Origin: Mycolicibacterium agri
GTDB lineage: Bacteria > Actinomycetota > Actinomycetes > Mycobacteriales > Mycobacteriaceae
DNA length: 64,000 nucleotides
NCBI RefSeq assembly: GCF_002553505.1
Contig: NZ_PDCP01000023.1
Span: forward strand, 1 to 64,000
Reading direction: 5' to 3'
The notes below the pieces were generated by a model, which was given only the letters and a program-made list of their open reading frames with translations, made no database searches and was not told where the DNA came from. The translations under genes and the position numbers were made by a program. Numbering within the stretch: the first letter of the stretch is position 1; each line of letters starts with the position of its first letter. Shown here piece after piece: positions 29,705 through 40,788 of the stretch.

Positions 29705-31093
29705 GTGCACATAGGGGGAGGAGCCGCCCTCCAGGCTGTGCGGCGGCGCGCAACGCGGGTGATGCGATCACCCGCACTCGGTATCGCGGCCATCACTCCT
29801 CTTGTCTTCGCCGGCGCTGTGGGCGGCGCGCCCTCGACGCATGCCCCCACCCGTGACAGCGCGGTAACCCCGTTGGCGGCGGTGGCCCCGTCGCCTGGCG
29901 ACCGGTCGGGCGCCTCGGTGGTCGCGGTGAAAAGGGAGCCGACGCCGTTTCACATCGCTTCGGCCGCCAATATCTCCGGCCCGGCACCCGCCGCTGTGGT
30001 TAATGCGCCTGGCGCCCTTCGTATTCCGATGATGGCGCTGAACGCATACCAGAACGCCGAGCGGATGATGGCCGCCGCCTACCCGAAATGCGGCGTGAGC
30101 TGGAACCTGCTCGCCGGGATCGGGCGGATCGAGTCGATGCACGCCAACGGCGGCGCCACCGACGCGTCGGGTTCGGCCGTGCGGCCGATCTACGGGCCCG
30201 CGCTGGACGGCACGCTCCCGGGCAACGAAGTCATCGAGTTGAGCCGCAGCGCCAACCGCGTGACCTACGCCCGCGCGATGGGGCCGATGCAGTTCCTGCC
30301 GGGCACCTGGTCGCGGTATGCCTCCGACGGCAATGGCGACGGCAAGGCCGACGTGCAGAACCTGTTCGACTCGTCGCTGGCCGCGGCGCGGTATCTGTGC
30401 AGCGGCGGGCTCAATCTGCGGGACCAGTCGCAGGTGATGACGGCGATCCTGCGCTACAACAACTCGATGGCCTACGCGCAGAACGTGCTGGGCTGGGCGG
30501 CCGCGTACGCCACCGGCGTCGTCCCCGTCGATCTGCCGCCGATCACCGGGCCGATCCCGCCGATCGCCGACGTGCATCTGGACAACTACCAGGGCATCGG
30601 GCCCGGCCTGCCGATGAACGTGCTCGGGCTGCCCGCCAACGACCCGCTGGCGATGACTCCGCTGGCCGACATGAGCCGCACCGACGTCGCGAGCCAGATG
30701 CAGACCGGCAACGGGCCTGCGTTCGGCCCGCTGCCGGGTCCGGCCGACGCGGCGCCGCCCCTGCCGCCACCGCCTGCGCAGAACCTGCCGCCGTGGCTGC
30801 AGCCGCCGCCGCAGCAGCAGAACTGCGCGGTGTTCTGCCTCGGCACCAATCCGCCCGCTCCGGTGCAGCCGCAGCTGCCGCCCGAGGCGCTGCCGCCGGG
30901 CGTCGCGCCGCCGCCGCCTGCCGCGCCACCGTTGTTCCCGCCGCTCTTCCCGCCGCCGCCACCGCCACCTCCGGCGGCGCCGCCTCCCCCGGCGAACGGC
31001 ACTCCGGTCGATGCGCCGGTCGATCCCCCGCCGTCGGTGGGCGACGGCGCGGCGCCGGCCGGTGTCGGACCCGCGCCGGGCCCTGGCGCCTGA
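29705..31093 (+). CDS. Secreted lytic transglycosylase-like protein with proline-rich tail (Rv1230c-like)
   Basis: A 462-residue exported protein. An N-terminal basic and hydrophobic segment acts as signal/anchor; about 110-265 resembles the SLT/MltB lysozyme-like fold (GVSWNLLAGIGRIESMHANGG with the catalytic Glu, AMGPMQFLPGTW, DVQNLFDSSLAAARYLC, ILRYNNSMAYAQNVL). From about 355 to the end it is almost only Pro/Ala/Gly. The expected role is cleavage of peptidoglycan glycan strands. The start is uncertain: GTG at 29705 or 29738 (GGGGGAGGAG upstream) or ATG at 29762. Confidence 0.85.
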   Translation: MHIGGGAALQAVRRRATRVMRSPALGIAAITPLVFAGAVGGAPSTHAPTRDSAVTPLAAVAPSPGDRSGASVVAVKREPTPFHIASAANISGPAPAAVVNAPGALRIPMMALNAYQNAERMMAAAYPKCGVSWNLLAGIGRIESMHANGGATDASGSAVRPIYGPALDGTLPGNEVIELSRSANRVTYARAMGPMQFLPGTWSRYASDGNGDGKADVQNLFDSSLAAARYLCSGGLNLRDQSQVMTAILRYNNSMAYAQNVLGWAAAYATGVVPVDLPPITGPIPPIADVHLDNYQGIGPGLPMNVLGLPANDPLAMTPLADMSRTDVASQMQTGNGPAFGPLPGPADAAPPLPPPPAQNLPPWLQPPPQQQNCAVFCLGTNPPAPVQPQLPPEALPPGVAPPPPAAPPLFPPLFPPPPPPPPAAPPPPANGTPVDAPVDPPPSVGDGAAPAGVGPAPGPGA

Positions 31094-31151
31094 CCTGCCA
31101 GCCCGCCCGCGCGGAAGTCGAGACGCAGCGCTGCGCCTAGACTCGGCGGTG

Positions 31152-32294
31152 ATGTCAGAACGCCCGAATGAAACGGAAGCCGCTGTCCGCGCTGCGCTGG
31201 CCAAGGTGATCGACCCCGAGTTGCGCAGGCCGATCACCGAGCTCGGCATGGTCAAAAGCGTCACCGTCGCAGCCGATGGCGGCGTGCACGTCGAGGTGTA
31301 TCTGACGACCGCGGCCTGCCCGAAGAAGACCGAGATCTCCGAGCGCGTGGCCGCCGCCGTCGCTGACGTGCCGGGCACCGGGGCGGTCAAGGTCAGCCTC
31401 GACGTGATGAGCGACGAACAGCGCACCGAGTTGCGCAAGCAGTTGCGCGGCGACGCACGCGAGCCCGTCATCCCGTTCGCCCAGCCCGGCTCGCTGACCC
31501 GCGTCTATGCCGTCGCATCGGGCAAGGGTGGGGTCGGCAAGTCCAGCGTGACGGTCAACCTGGCCGCGGCGATGGCCGCGCGCGGGCTGTCGGTGGGCGT
31601 GCTCGACGCCGACATCTACGGGCATTCGGTGCCGCGGATGATGGGCACCACCGACCGGCCCACCCAGGTCGAGTCGATGATCCTCCCGCCGGTCGCCCAC
31701 GACGTGCGGATCATCTCGATCGCCATGTTCACCCAAGGCAATACGCCGGTGGTGTGGCGCGGGCCGATGCTGCACCGGGCGCTGCAGCAGTTCCTGTCCG
31801 ACGTGTACTGGGGTGATCTGGATGTGCTGCTGCTCGATCTGCCGCCGGGCACCGGCGACGTCGCGATCTCCGTCGCGCAGCTGATCCCCAGCGCCGAGAT
31901 CCTCGTGGTGACGACGCCGCAGCTGGCCGCGGCCGAGGTCGCCGAGCGCGCGGGCGCGATCGCCTTGCAGACCCGCCAGCGCATCGTCGGCGTCGTCGAG
32001 AACATGTCGGGGCTGGTGTTGCCCGACGGCACGACGATGCAGGTGTTCGGCGAGGGCGGCGGCCGCCAGGTCGCCGAGCGCTTGACGACGGCGGTCGGCG
32101 CCGACGTGCCCTTGCTGGGGCAGGTGCCGCTGGATCCCGCGCTGGTCTCCGCCGGCGACAGCGGTGTCCCGTTGGTGCTCAGCGCGCCGGACTCCGCCGC
32201 GGGCAAGGAACTGCGCAACATCGCCGATACGCTGTCGGCCCGCAAGCGCGGGTTGGCGGGCATGTCGCTGGGTTTGGACCCGGCGGGCCGCTAA
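31152..32294 (+). CDS. mrp: Mrp/NBP35-type Fe-S cluster carrier ATPase
   Basis: A 380-residue P-loop ATPase (ApbC/Mrp) that carries or assembles iron-sulphur clusters. An N-terminal MIP18 domain (about 1-85; IDPELRRPITELGMV) precedes the deviant Walker A GKGGVGKSSVTVNLA near 122 and DADIYGHSVPRMMG; VWRGPMLHRALQQF and LLLDLPPGTGD follow. The CXXC pair found in many Mrp proteins is not visible. The ATG at 31152 has TAGACT (31138-31143) 8 nt upstream, consistent with a leaderless start. Confidence 0.93.
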   Translation: MSERPNETEAAVRAALAKVIDPELRRPITELGMVKSVTVAADGGVHVEVYLTTAACPKKTEISERVAAAVADVPGTGAVKVSLDVMSDEQRTELRKQLRGDAREPVIPFAQPGSLTRVYAVASGKGGVGKSSVTVNLAAAMAARGLSVGVLDADIYGHSVPRMMGTTDRPTQVESMILPPVAHDVRIISIAMFTQGNTPVVWRGPMLHRALQQFLSDVYWGDLDVLLLDLPPGTGDVAISVAQLIPSAEILVVTTPQLAAAEVAERAGAIALQTRQRIVGVVENMSGLVLPDGTTMQVFGEGGGRQVAERLTTAVGADVPLLGQVPLDPALVSAGDSGVPLVLSAPDSAAGKELRNIADTLSARKRGLAGMSLGLDPAGR

Positions 32295-32301
32295 CCCTCT
32301 T

Positions 32302-32364
32302 CCGCGAAACGGCATTCCCGCAGGGCTCTACTCGAAGTTTTGCTGCCGGAATGCCGTTTCGCGG
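32302..32364 (+). repeat. Palindromic intergenic element, family 1, copy B (perfect arms)
   Basis: 63 bp with perfect 17-bp arms (CCGCGAAACGGCATTCC at 32302-32318; complement at 32348-32364) around a 29-bp centre CGCAGGG...CTCGAAGTTTTGCTGC. It is the best-preserved copy, lying between mrp and the next gene, and as RNA it would form a strong hairpin. Confidence 0.75.
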
Positions 32365-32379
32365 CAAGACTAAGGCGCG

Positions 32380-33210
32380 ATGGATACCGAGCAGGTCGTT
32401 CGCGTTGCCCTGACGATCGTCACGCCGATCGTTACCGCGGGCATCGGCATCGTCGCGCTGGTGATCGGCGACTGGCGCGAGCGGCGAACAGAGGCCGGGC
32501 GTCGCAAGCTGTCGTTCGAAGACGCCAGCCGCCAGGTCGAGTTCGCCGCGCAATGGTTCAACGCGAGCAAGCTCATCGCGCCCGACGACGAGAGGCGCGC
32601 GGCCGCGCAAGCCCAGGCCTGGCTCGACGAGGCGTCCGACCTCGTGAAAGCGTCGACGCCGCCGCCGCGCTCCGAGCAGAAGCGGTCGGTGACCGTGCGA
32701 CGGCTGCTGCTGGCCTACCCGATGCAGCGCCGGGGCGCCCGCGTGCTGCGCGGCTTTTACTACTTCGCCCTCGGCATGGTGTTGCTGCAGGTGGCCTCGG
32801 CGCTGGGCTCGGCCTTCGGCAGGGCCGACACGATAGGCATTCCCAACTATTTCTCCGGCGGAATGATCTACGCCGATCTGCTCGGCATCTTCGTCTACAC
32901 GCTCATCGCGATGGGCTTTCGCTACCTGGCGCTGCGCGTGGAAGAGTCGCAGCCCGTCGAGACACAGCGCCGGTTGACGGTGCGCGATGCGCTGCTTTTG
33001 CAGCGATTCAACGGGATTCGCGCTCACATCGCCCGGGTCGTCTACTGGCTGTGGCTGCTGCTGACGCTGCTGTTCGCCACGGCGACCGTGATCAGCACGT
33101 TCGAGGACCCGCGGGTGCTGCCCGCCAACCTCGTCGCGAGCATCGCTTGGGTCGGCTGGGCCGTCGGCCTGCGGTATTGGGCGGTTTCGCTCAGCGAGCG
33201 CGCTGGCTGA
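32380..33210 (+). CDS. Membrane protein of unknown family
   Basis: A 276-residue protein I do not recognise. One helix at about 8-30, a charged soluble part (30-125) with heptad-like EDASRQVEFAAQWF and AQAQAWLDEASDLV, then helices at about 130-150, 170-190, 222-242 and 245-265. It starts 16 bp after repeat copy B and converges on tatB. Its placement at the mrp/tatB junction, where M. tuberculosis has other genes, suggests it is accessory. Confidence 0.7.
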   Translation: MDTEQVVRVALTIVTPIVTAGIGIVALVIGDWRERRTEAGRRKLSFEDASRQVEFAAQWFNASKLIAPDDERRAAAQAQAWLDEASDLVKASTPPPRSEQKRSVTVRRLLLAYPMQRRGARVLRGFYYFALGMVLLQVASALGSAFGRADTIGIPNYFSGGMIYADLLGIFVYTLIAMGFRYLALRVEESQPVETQRRLTVRDALLLQRFNGIRAHIARVVYWLWLLLTLLFATATVISTFEDPRVLPANLVASIAWVGWAVGLRYWAVSLSERAG

Positions 33211-33214
33211 CTTT

Positions 33215-33275
33215 CGCAACGCCGAGATCGACGAAAAGGCGCGATCTTCTCGCACTTTCGCGCCCAAATGTCGGT
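33215..33275. repeat. Convergent-gap hairpin between the membrane-protein gene and tatB
   Basis: GAGATCG and CGATCTT are separated by 11 nt, with CTCGCACTTTCGCG at the edge, a string also found in the centre of repeat copies C and D. It could be a bidirectional terminator-like stem or a degenerate relative of family 1. Confidence 0.4.
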
Positions 33276-33287
33276 TTGGGCGTTGTT

Positions 33288-33722
33288 TCAGGTGGCGTCG
33301 GGGTCGAAAGGTGTTTGGGCTGGTTGCGGTGTCGACGCTTGCGACGGCGGCGCCGTCGGTGAGGTCTTCTCTGTCGGCGTACGGTCAGTGACAGCGGGCG
33401 TGCCGTTGGCACTGGAACTGCCGTTGTCGTCGAACTTGCCGGTGAAGATCGAGTCGTCGCCGTCGAGCAAGTGCTTCGTCAGGGCCGCGCGCGGCGTCAT
33501 GCCGCGCAGCTTCTGCAACTCGCTGAGCGGCTCACGAAGGTCGTCGAACTCGGGGCCCAGGTCTTCGCGCAGTTGGCTGGTGGCTCCGCTGATGTAGTCG
33601 CGCGCCTGCCGCAGCGCACCAGCCGTCCACCGGATCGCGCCCGGCAACCGCTCGGGCCCCAGGATCACCAGTCCGGCGACCACCAGGACCAGCATCTCCC
33701 CCCAGCCGACGTTGGAGAACAT
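33288..33722 (-). CDS. tatB: Twin-arginine translocase subunit TatB
   Basis: A 144-residue Tat subunit: one N-terminal membrane helix ([29 protein letters not shown], with the conserved Gly-Pro hinge), an amphipathic helix, then a soluble tail ending in Ser/Thr/Pro-rich disorder. TatB recognises folded RR-signal substrates for TatC. The ATG directly follows the htrA stop (TAA-ATG), so it is the last gene of sigE-rseA-htrA-tatB. Confidence 0.93.
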   Translation of the reverse strand: MFSNVGWGEMLVLVVAGLVILGPERLPGAIRWTAGALRQARDYISGATSQLREDLGPEFDDLREPLSELQKLRGMTPRAALTKHLLDGDDSIFTGKFDDNGSSSANGTPAVTDRTPTEKTSPTAPPSQASTPQPAQTPFDPDAT

Positions 33723-35243
<1,521 letters not shown>

Positions 35244-35297
35244 CTATCTGGGTCGCCGCTACTCGCCGGCGGATCAATGCGTGGTTCGGGTTCCACA

Positions 35298-35696
35298 TTA
35301 CCGGCGCTTGCGCCGGTCGCGGATGGTGCCATCAGCAAACTTGGTGTCGTCACCGTCGACGGGCGGTTCCTGCGCGGTCTCCTGCGGGATCTGCGACAAC
35401 AGTCCCAGCAGCGAACTCGGGATGGCGATTGGACACGAGTCGCGCAACGCTGCGCGGGCCTGTCGCTGAGCGTCTACCTCGGCGGCGCACTGCGCGCACA
35501 GGGACAGATGGTGCGCCGCGCGCAGGTGTGCGCTCATCCGCAGTTCGCCGTCGACAAAGGCCGCGATCGCTTCGGTGGACAGGTGCTCGGTGGAGCCGAA
35601 CTGGCGCGGCCCGACGGGGGCATCGCTCTGGGAGGCAAACTGGGCAGGCAGCCACGAGAACGCGCGGCGGAACACATGCCCCGGGTCGACCATCAC
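35298..35696 (-). CDS. rseA: Anti-sigma-E factor RseA (zinc-finger type)
   Basis: A 132-residue cytosolic anti-sigma factor. The HxxxCxxC zinc motif (HHLSLCAQC) lies near residue 61, after the helix EHLSTEAIAAFVDGELR typical of zf-HC2 anti-sigma factors. It binds SigE and keeps it inactive; in M. tuberculosis release follows oxidation of the zinc site or PknB-directed degradation by ClpC1P2. It starts 87 bp downstream of sigE and is followed by htrA. Confidence 0.92.
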   Translation of the reverse strand: MMVDPGHVFRRAFSWLPAQFASQSDAPVGPRQFGSTEHLSTEAIAAFVDGELRMSAHLRAAHHLSLCAQCAAEVDAQRQARAALRDSCPIAIPSSLLGLLSQIPQETAQEPPVDGDDTKFADGTIRDRRKRR

Positions 35697-35782
35697 CCCG
35701 CTCCTCTCGGCCTATCACCCTTGCGACAGACGCTTCTTACTTGAATGTAGCGCGGGTAGCGAACCGCGACACCCGCGAACGG

Positions 35783-36559
35783 TCAGGCTGAGCTGGCCGT
35801 GTCGCTGGCCGTGGCGGCGCCGTGACGGGCCAGATAGTCCCGCAGCGCCTGCCTGCCGCGGTGGATGCGGCTGCGCACCGTGCCGAGCTTGACGTCGAGC
35901 GTGGCGCCGATCTCCTCGTAGGACAGGCCCTCGATGTCGCACAGCACGACCGCCGCGCGAAACTCAGGCGGCAGCGAATCGAGCGCGGCCTGCAGGTCGG
36001 GGCCTAGCCGCGAATCGTGGTAGATCTGCTCCGGGTTCGGCTCGTCGGCGGGCACCCGGTCGTAATCCTCGGGCAGCGACTCCATCCGGATGCGGCCGCG
36101 CCTGCGCACCATGTCCAGGAACAGGTTCGTCGTGATGCGGTGCAGCCAACCCTCGAAAGTGCCGGGCTGATAATTCTGCACCGACCGGAACACCCGGATG
36201 AATGTTTCCTGGGTGAGGTCCTCGGCGTCGTGCTGATTGCCGGAGAGCCGGTAAGCCAGCCGGTACACCCGATCGGCGTGCTGACGCACGAGCTCGTCCC
36301 ACGACGGCATCGTGGACTTGTCGCCTGTGGCGTCGAAAACCGCCGTGCCCTGCGGCTCGTCGGACGGCTCGACCCACTCCCCGTCGGTGAACCGCTCGAG
36401 ATGCGGCATCGTCACGGGAGCGAGATGCACGGGTGTAGTGGTGGTAGTCGTCGGATCCTCCCCGTCACAGCGTTCTACGTTCGTCGGTAATGCGACATTT
36501 GCGGCAACACGACGATCGACGTCGTTATTCCAAGAGCGCAGCCGTTCGCCGTGTTCCAT
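35783..36559 (-). CDS. sigE: ECF sigma factor SigE
   Basis: A 258-residue ECF sigma factor for envelope and heat/detergent stress. Sigma region 2 about 85-150 ([34 protein letters not shown]) and region 4 about 190-240 ([41 protein letters not shown]) are nearly the M. tuberculosis sequence; the N-terminal 60 residues diverge. The ATG at 36559 is preferred (AGGAG about 11 nt upstream) over longer frames. M. tuberculosis uses alternative promoters and starts, so shorter isoforms, e.g. from the Met in TMPHLERF, remain possible. Heads the operon sigE-rseA-htrA-tatB. Confidence 0.95.
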   Translation of the reverse strand: MEHGERLRSWNNDVDRRVAANVALPTNVERCDGEDPTTTTTTPVHLAPVTMPHLERFTDGEWVEPSDEPQGTAVFDATGDKSTMPSWDELVRQHADRVYRLAYRLSGNQHDAEDLTQETFIRVFRSVQNYQPGTFEGWLHRITTNLFLDMVRRRGRIRMESLPEDYDRVPADEPNPEQIYHDSRLGPDLQAALDSLPPEFRAAVVLCDIEGLSYEEIGATLDVKLGTVRSRIHRGRQALRDYLARHGAATASDTASSA

Positions 36560-36597
36560 GCCGCTACCGTCTCCTGCCGCGGTGTGGCAGGCATATG

Positions 36598-36623
36598 AGC
36601 TAACTGAACTTTCCCTGAGAAAG
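36598..36623 (-). promoter_or_regulatory. Possible MprA-type box upstream of sigE
   Basis: On the minus strand TCTCAGGG and, after 4 nt, TTCAGTTA form two loosely similar 8-bp direct subunits about 40-60 bp before the sigE start. MprA is known to act on sigE in M. tuberculosis through imperfect direct repeats; the match here is from memory of the motif shape. Confidence 0.3.
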
Positions 36624-36735
36624 CAGGCTACCCACCCGCAACCTGGGCAAACCAATCATTTTTGGCAGCATTTCGGCATTGCGGGTCGGGCGTGTCGCGG
36701 TGGTGGCGGATTCGGCGCCGCTCTACGCTGCGGGC

Positions 36736-37413
36736 ATGCCCGATGACCCGGCCAGCCAGCCGCAACCCAGCCGCGCCGAGTCGATCGTGAATCACGCCGA
36801 GAACTCGATCTCCGAAGACGCGATCGTCGCCGCCGCCCGCGACCGTGCCATCGAGACCGGCGCCGGCGCCGTCACTCCTGCGGTCGGGGCGCTGCTCAGC
36901 GTGCTGGCCAAGCTCAGCGGCGCCAAGGCGGTGGTCGAGGTCGGCACCGGAGCCGGCGTCAGCGGGCTGTGGCTGCTGTCAGGCATGCGTGACGACGGCG
37001 TGCTGACGACGATCGACGTCGAGCCCGAGCATCAGCGGCTGGCCAAGCAGGCGTTCGCCGAGGCGGGCATCGGCCCGTCGCGGACCAGGCTCATCGGCGG
37101 GCGCGCGCAGGAGGTACTCACCCGCCTGGCTGACGAGTCCTACGACCTGGTCTTCATCGATGCCGAGCCGGCCGACCAGCCCGACTTCGTCGTCGAGGGC
37201 ATCCGGCTGTTGCGGCCCGGCGGCGCGATCGTGGTGCACCGCGCCGCGCTCGGTGGACGCGCAGGCGATCCCGACGCCCGCGACGCCGAGGTCAACGCGG
37301 TGCGGGAGGCGGCGCGGCTGATCGCCGAGGACGACCGACTCACACCCGTGCTGATACCGCTCGGCGACGGCCTCCTCGTGGCCGCCCGCGATTGGCCATC
37401 CCCCGAGGACTAA
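36736..37413 (+). CDS. SAM-dependent O-methyltransferase (Rv1220c-like)
   Basis: A 225-residue class I methyltransferase of the CCoAOMT-like group. SAM motif I is [16 protein letters not shown] near 75, motif post-[14 protein letters not shown], and metal/catalytic region [15 protein letters not shown], followed by [11 protein letters not shown]. The substrate is unknown. The ATG at 36736 has TACGCT (36724-36729) 6 nt upstream, so the mRNA is probably leaderless. It diverges from sigE, as in M. tuberculosis. Confidence 0.9.
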   Translation: MPDDPASQPQPSRAESIVNHAENSISEDAIVAAARDRAIETGAGAVTPAVGALLSVLAKLSGAKAVVEVGTGAGVSGLWLLSGMRDDGVLTTIDVEPEHQRLAKQAFAEAGIGPSRTRLIGGRAQEVLTRLADESYDLVFIDAEPADQPDFVVEGIRLLRPGGAIVVHRAALGGRAGDPDARDAEVNAVREAARLIAEDDRLTPVLIPLGDGLLVAARDWPSPED

Positions 37414-37414
37414 T

Positions 37415-37432
37415 CGGCTAGCCCGCTAGCCG
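37415..37432 (+). terminator. Short palindrome after the methyltransferase stop
   Basis: CGGCTAGC and GCTAGCCG, 8-bp arms with a 2-nt spacer, begin one base after the stop codon. There is no U tract; it could be a mycobacterial-type terminator hairpin. Confidence 0.35.
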
Positions 37433-37439
37433 CTCCTTC

Positions 37440-37503
37440 GCGCGAGCAGACGCTCGTGCCCGCAAAACCCCAGGACAGGGCGGACTTTTGCGTCTGCTCG
37501 CGC
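37440..37503 (+). repeat. Long hairpin with 14-bp perfect arms upstream of raaS
   Basis: GCGCGAGCAGACGC at 37440-37453 and its complement at 37490-37503 enclose 36 nt. It is in the methyltransferase-raaS gap, 18 bp upstream of the raaS -35. It could terminate read-through into raaS. Confidence 0.55.
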
Positions 37504-37521
37504 TAAAAGGGTGACCCTGCC

Positions 37522-37567
37522 TTGACGCGGGCTAAACGCGCGTTTAGCGTACTAAACATGCGTTCAG
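37522..37567 (+). promoter_or_regulatory. raaS promoter with two tandem operator palindromes
   Basis: TTGACG (37522-37527), a 17-bp spacer, TAGCGT (37545-37550), then 7 nt to the raaS ATG: a textbook leaderless promoter. The perfect 16-bp palindrome CTAAACGCGCGTTTAG (37532-37547) covers the spacer and the start of the -10. A second imperfect copy CTAAACATGCGTTCAG (37552-37567) covers the start codon, exactly 20 bp further. Autorepression by the TetR-family product is strongly suggested. Confidence 0.75.
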
Positions 37568-38244
37568 CGGACGATCTCACGGCCGTCGCCCGGATCCGCG
37601 ATGCGGCCATCGAACTGGTGGGCGAGCGCGGCTTCGGGGTCGGACTGCGGACCATCGCGCAGAAGGCCGGCGTCAGCGCCGCACTGGTCATCCATCACTT
37701 CGGGTCCAAGGACAACCTGCTGCGGGCGTGCGACGAATACATCGCCGACCAGATCCGCGAGACGAAGACGGAGTCGCTGCGGACGCCGGATCCCGCCGAC
37801 TGGCTGCGGCAGGTCGCCGAGATCGACAGCTACGCGCCAATGATCGGCTATCTGGTGCGCAGCATGCAGACTGGCGGCGAACTGGCCAAGGCGTTCTGGC
37901 AGCGCATGGTCGACAACGCCGAGCAGTACCTGGAGGAGGGCGTGCGCTCAGGCACCCTCAAGCCCAGCCCCGACCCGAAGGCGCGCGCCCGATTTCTCGG
38001 CATCAGCAGCGGCGGCGGACTGCTGCTGTACCTGCTGATGAACAACGACCAGAGCGATCTGCGGGCGGTGCTGCGCGATTACGCCGAGGAGATGGTGCTG
38101 CCCGCCCTCGAGGTCTACACCAACGGCCTGATGACCGATTCGACGATGTACGAGGCGTTCCGCGCGCAACGCGAACAAGGCATCCCGTTGAGCCCCCCGA
38201 TCGAAGGAGATCACGATGACGGCACCGTCGCTGCAATGGGCTGA
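37558..38244 (+). CDS. raaS: TetR-family regulator RaaS (Rv1219c-like)
   Basis: A 228-residue repressor. HTH at about 15-60 ([43 protein letters not shown]), then a ligand-binding helical domain. In M. tuberculosis Rv1219c (RaaS) represses the adjacent exporter genes Rv1218c-Rv1217c and affects survival under antibiotic or lipid stress. Here the same order holds, and two operator-like palindromes overlap its own promoter. The ATG at 37558 is chosen by the leaderless promoter spacing. Its 3' end overlaps the ATPase gene by 29 bp. Confidence 0.9.
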   Translation: MRSADDLTAVARIRDAAIELVGERGFGVGLRTIAQKAGVSAALVIHHFGSKDNLLRACDEYIADQIRETKTESLRTPDPADWLRQVAEIDSYAPMIGYLVRSMQTGGELAKAFWQRMVDNAEQYLEEGVRSGTLKPSPDPKARARFLGISSGGGLLLYLLMNNDQSDLRAVLRDYAEEMVLPALEVYTNGLMTDSTMYEAFRAQREQGIPLSPPIEGDHDDGTVAAMG

Positions 38245-39151
38245 CACCGCCGCACGGGCACAGCTCGCGGTCGAGATCTACGGGCTGACAAAGTCATTCG
38301 GCCGGACTCGAGCACTCGACGGGCTGAATCTCACCGTCGCGCCAGGCGAAATCACCGGCTTCCTCGGGCCGAACGGCGCCGGCAAGTCCACCACCATCCG
38401 GGTGCTGCTCGGCCTGCTGCGCGCCGACAGCGGCACCGTGCGACTGCTGGGCGGCGACCCGTGGCGCGACGCGGTGAGCCTGCACCGTCGGATCGCCTAT
38501 GTACCAGGCGATGTCACGCTGTGGCCGAATCTGACCGGCATGCAGGCCATCGATTTCCTGGCTCGGCTACGCGGCAATGGGGTCGACACCCGCAGGCGCG
38601 ACGAACTGCTCGAGCGCTTCGAACTCGACCCGCACAAGAAAGCCCGCACCTACTCCAAGGGAAACCGGCAGAAGGTCGCCATCGTCGCCGCATTCTCCAC
38701 CAATGCCGAGCTCTACATCCTCGACGAACCCACGTCCGGTCTGGACCCGCTGATGGAGAAGGCATTTCAGCAGTGCGTACACGAGGTCGCCAGCCGCGGT
38801 GCCGCCGTGCTGCTGTCCAGCCACATCCTCGCCGAGGTAGAGAAGCTGTGCGACCACGTGACGATCATCCGCTCCGGTCGCGCGGTGAGATCCGGAACGC
38901 TGGCCGAGCTTCGACACCTGATGCGCACCACGGTCAGGGCGCGAACCCACAACGACGGGAGCGAACTTTCGCGCACCCCGTTCGTCCACGACTTCTCGAT
39001 CAGTGACGGCCATTACGTCTTCTCGGTCGATCGCAATGATCTCGACCGCGCGATGGCGCTGCTCACCCGGCTGGGCATCATCGACCTGACCGTGACTCCG
39101 GCATCGCTTGAGGATCTGTTCCTGCGCGAGTACCAGGGAGTGGTCCGATGA
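38216..39151 (+). CDS. ABC exporter ATPase (Rv1218c-like)
   Basis: A 311-residue ATPase of the drug/lipid exporter type. Walker [11 protein letters not shown] near 52, signature [11 protein letters not shown] (a variant of LSGGQ), Walker [15 protein letters not shown]-loop [10 protein letters not shown], plus a C-terminal extension of about 90 residues. AAGGAGA precedes the ATG, which lies inside the end of raaS; its stop overlaps the permease start (ATGA). M. tuberculosis Rv1218c-Rv1217c is implicated in multidrug efflux. Confidence 0.92.
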   Translation: MTAPSLQWADTAARAQLAVEIYGLTKSFGRTRALDGLNLTVAPGEITGFLGPNGAGKSTTIRVLLGLLRADSGTVRLLGGDPWRDAVSLHRRIAYVPGDVTLWPNLTGMQAIDFLARLRGNGVDTRRRDELLERFELDPHKKARTYSKGNRQKVAIVAAFSTNAELYILDEPTSGLDPLMEKAFQQCVHEVASRGAAVLLSSHILAEVEKLCDHVTIIRSGRAVRSGTLAELRHLMRTTVRARTHNDGSELSRTPFVHDFSISDGHYVFSVDRNDLDRAMALLTRLGIIDLTVTPASLEDLFLREYQGVVR

Positions 39152-40770
39152 CCGCGACGACGGTTGCGCACCAACCGGGTCGGCACGAGGCAGCGACTGT
39201 GGCCTCGGCCTTCACTGGTGTCGGTACCCTGCTGCGGCTGGCCCTGCGCCGAGACCGTTTCCGGCTCAGCGTGTGGATCGCCGTGCTCACGCTGATGATG
39301 GTGTACACGCCCAACGCGCTCAAGCTCGCCTATCCGGACGAAGCCCAGCGCGAAGCACGCGTAAGCCTGATGAAAACCCCTGCGGCGATGATCATGGGCG
39401 GCCCGATGTTCGGTGTTCGAGAGACCGATCTCGCCGTGATGATGGCCAACGAGCTGATGCTCACGTTGATCGTCGCAACCTCAATCCTGGCCATTCTCAC
39501 CGTCATTCGACACACCCGCGCAGAAGAAGAAGCCGGGGCGGCCGAACTGGTGCTGTCATCGGTGGTCGGCCGGTACGCCCGCACCGCAGCCGCGTTGATT
39601 CTGACCGCCGGCGTGAACGCGATACTGGCCCTGACGATGACGGCAGCCATGGCCTCTGCCGGTTTCGCCGTCATCGACTCCGCCGGAATGTGTTTCGGCG
39701 TGACCGGTGTGGCCATGGTGTTCGGGGCGGTCGCGGCGGTCACGGCGCAACTCTGGCGGCAGTCGCGCGCCGCCACCGGGGCGGCGATGGGTGTGCTTGC
39801 GCTGGCTGCATTGGTGCGCGGTGTCGGCGATGTCATCAACAACTCCGGCAGCGCACTGTCTTGGTTCTCCCCCGTCGCATGGGCACAGCAGATGCGCCCG
39901 TTCGTCGAACTGCGGTGGTGGCCGTTCGTCATGCTGGTCGTCCTTGCCGTCGCGCTGATGGCGCTGGCCGCGGTGCTGGAGAGCAGGCGTCAGTACGACG
40001 ACGGTGTCATCCCCTCCACGGGTGACCGCCCGAAAGCGCGTCCGATCCGCGGCGTGTTCGGCTTGCACATGACGCTACAGCGCGGGCAGACGATCGGCTG
40101 GACGGTGGCATTGCTGTTGTCCGGCTTGGCATTCGGGTCGATGACCAAGTCGCTTCTGGATGTGGCGGAGGGCAACGAACTCGTCCAGCGGGTGTTGGCC
40201 CAACAGGGCACCGACGGGGTGTACACAACGCTCACACAGTTCCTCGCCGCGGCGGCCACCGCGTACGCCGTCGCCACCGTGTTGCGGGTGCACAGCGACG
40301 AAGAGTCGGGTCTCGGCGAGCCCGTGCTGGCCGGGTCGGTGTCGCGATGGCGATGGCTTCTCACCGCCGTGGCCGCGGCCATTGTCGGGTCGACGGTGCT
40401 GATGTTCTTCGCCGGCCTCGGGATGGGACTCGGCGCGGGCATCACGCTCGGCGAGCCGCAGACCATCTGGCGGCTGACGCTGGCCGGGCTGGCCTTCGTG
40501 CCCGCGCAGGCCGCGATGGCCGGACTCGCCGCCCTGGCTGTCGCAGTCCGACTGCCCTGGATCGCTTGGCTGGCAGTGACCTTCGTCATCATCTCGCTGT
40601 ATCTCGGCGCGCTGCTGCGGCTTCCGCAGTGGCTGCTCGATGTCTCGCCGATCGGCCAGACCAAGGCGCCGATCGACTATTCGCCTGTCGCGCTGACCGC
40701 CATGGTCGCGGCCGCCGCGGCACTTGCTCTCGTTGCGGGCATCATCTACCGCCGCCGCGACGCCGTCTGA
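39148..40770 (+). CDS. ABC exporter permease (Rv1217c-like)
   Basis: A 540-residue integral membrane protein with about twelve helices in two similar halves (a break near 290-310, [10 protein letters not shown]...). It is the membrane partner of the preceding ATPase, to which it is coupled by an ATGA overlap. The likely substrates are hydrophobic drugs or lipids, inferred from the M. tuberculosis pair. Confidence 0.9.
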   Translation: MTATTVAHQPGRHEAATVASAFTGVGTLLRLALRRDRFRLSVWIAVLTLMMVYTPNALKLAYPDEAQREARVSLMKTPAAMIMGGPMFGVRETDLAVMMANELMLTLIVATSILAILTVIRHTRAEEEAGAAELVLSSVVGRYARTAAALILTAGVNAILALTMTAAMASAGFAVIDSAGMCFGVTGVAMVFGAVAAVTAQLWRQSRAATGAAMGVLALAALVRGVGDVINNSGSALSWFSPVAWAQQMRPFVELRWWPFVMLVVLAVALMALAAVLESRRQYDDGVIPSTGDRPKARPIRGVFGLHMTLQRGQTIGWTVALLLSGLAFGSMTKSLLDVAEGNELVQRVLAQQGTDGVYTTLTQFLAAAATAYAVATVLRVHSDEESGLGEPVLAGSVSRWRWLLTAVAAAIVGSTVLMFFAGLGMGLGAGITLGEPQTIWRLTLAGLAFVPAQAAMAGLAALAVAVRLPWIAWLAVTFVIISLYLGALLRLPQWLLDVSPIGQTKAPIDYSPVALTAMVAAAAALALVAGIIYRRRDAV

Positions 40771-40788
40771 CGATCGGAGGAGTAGACC

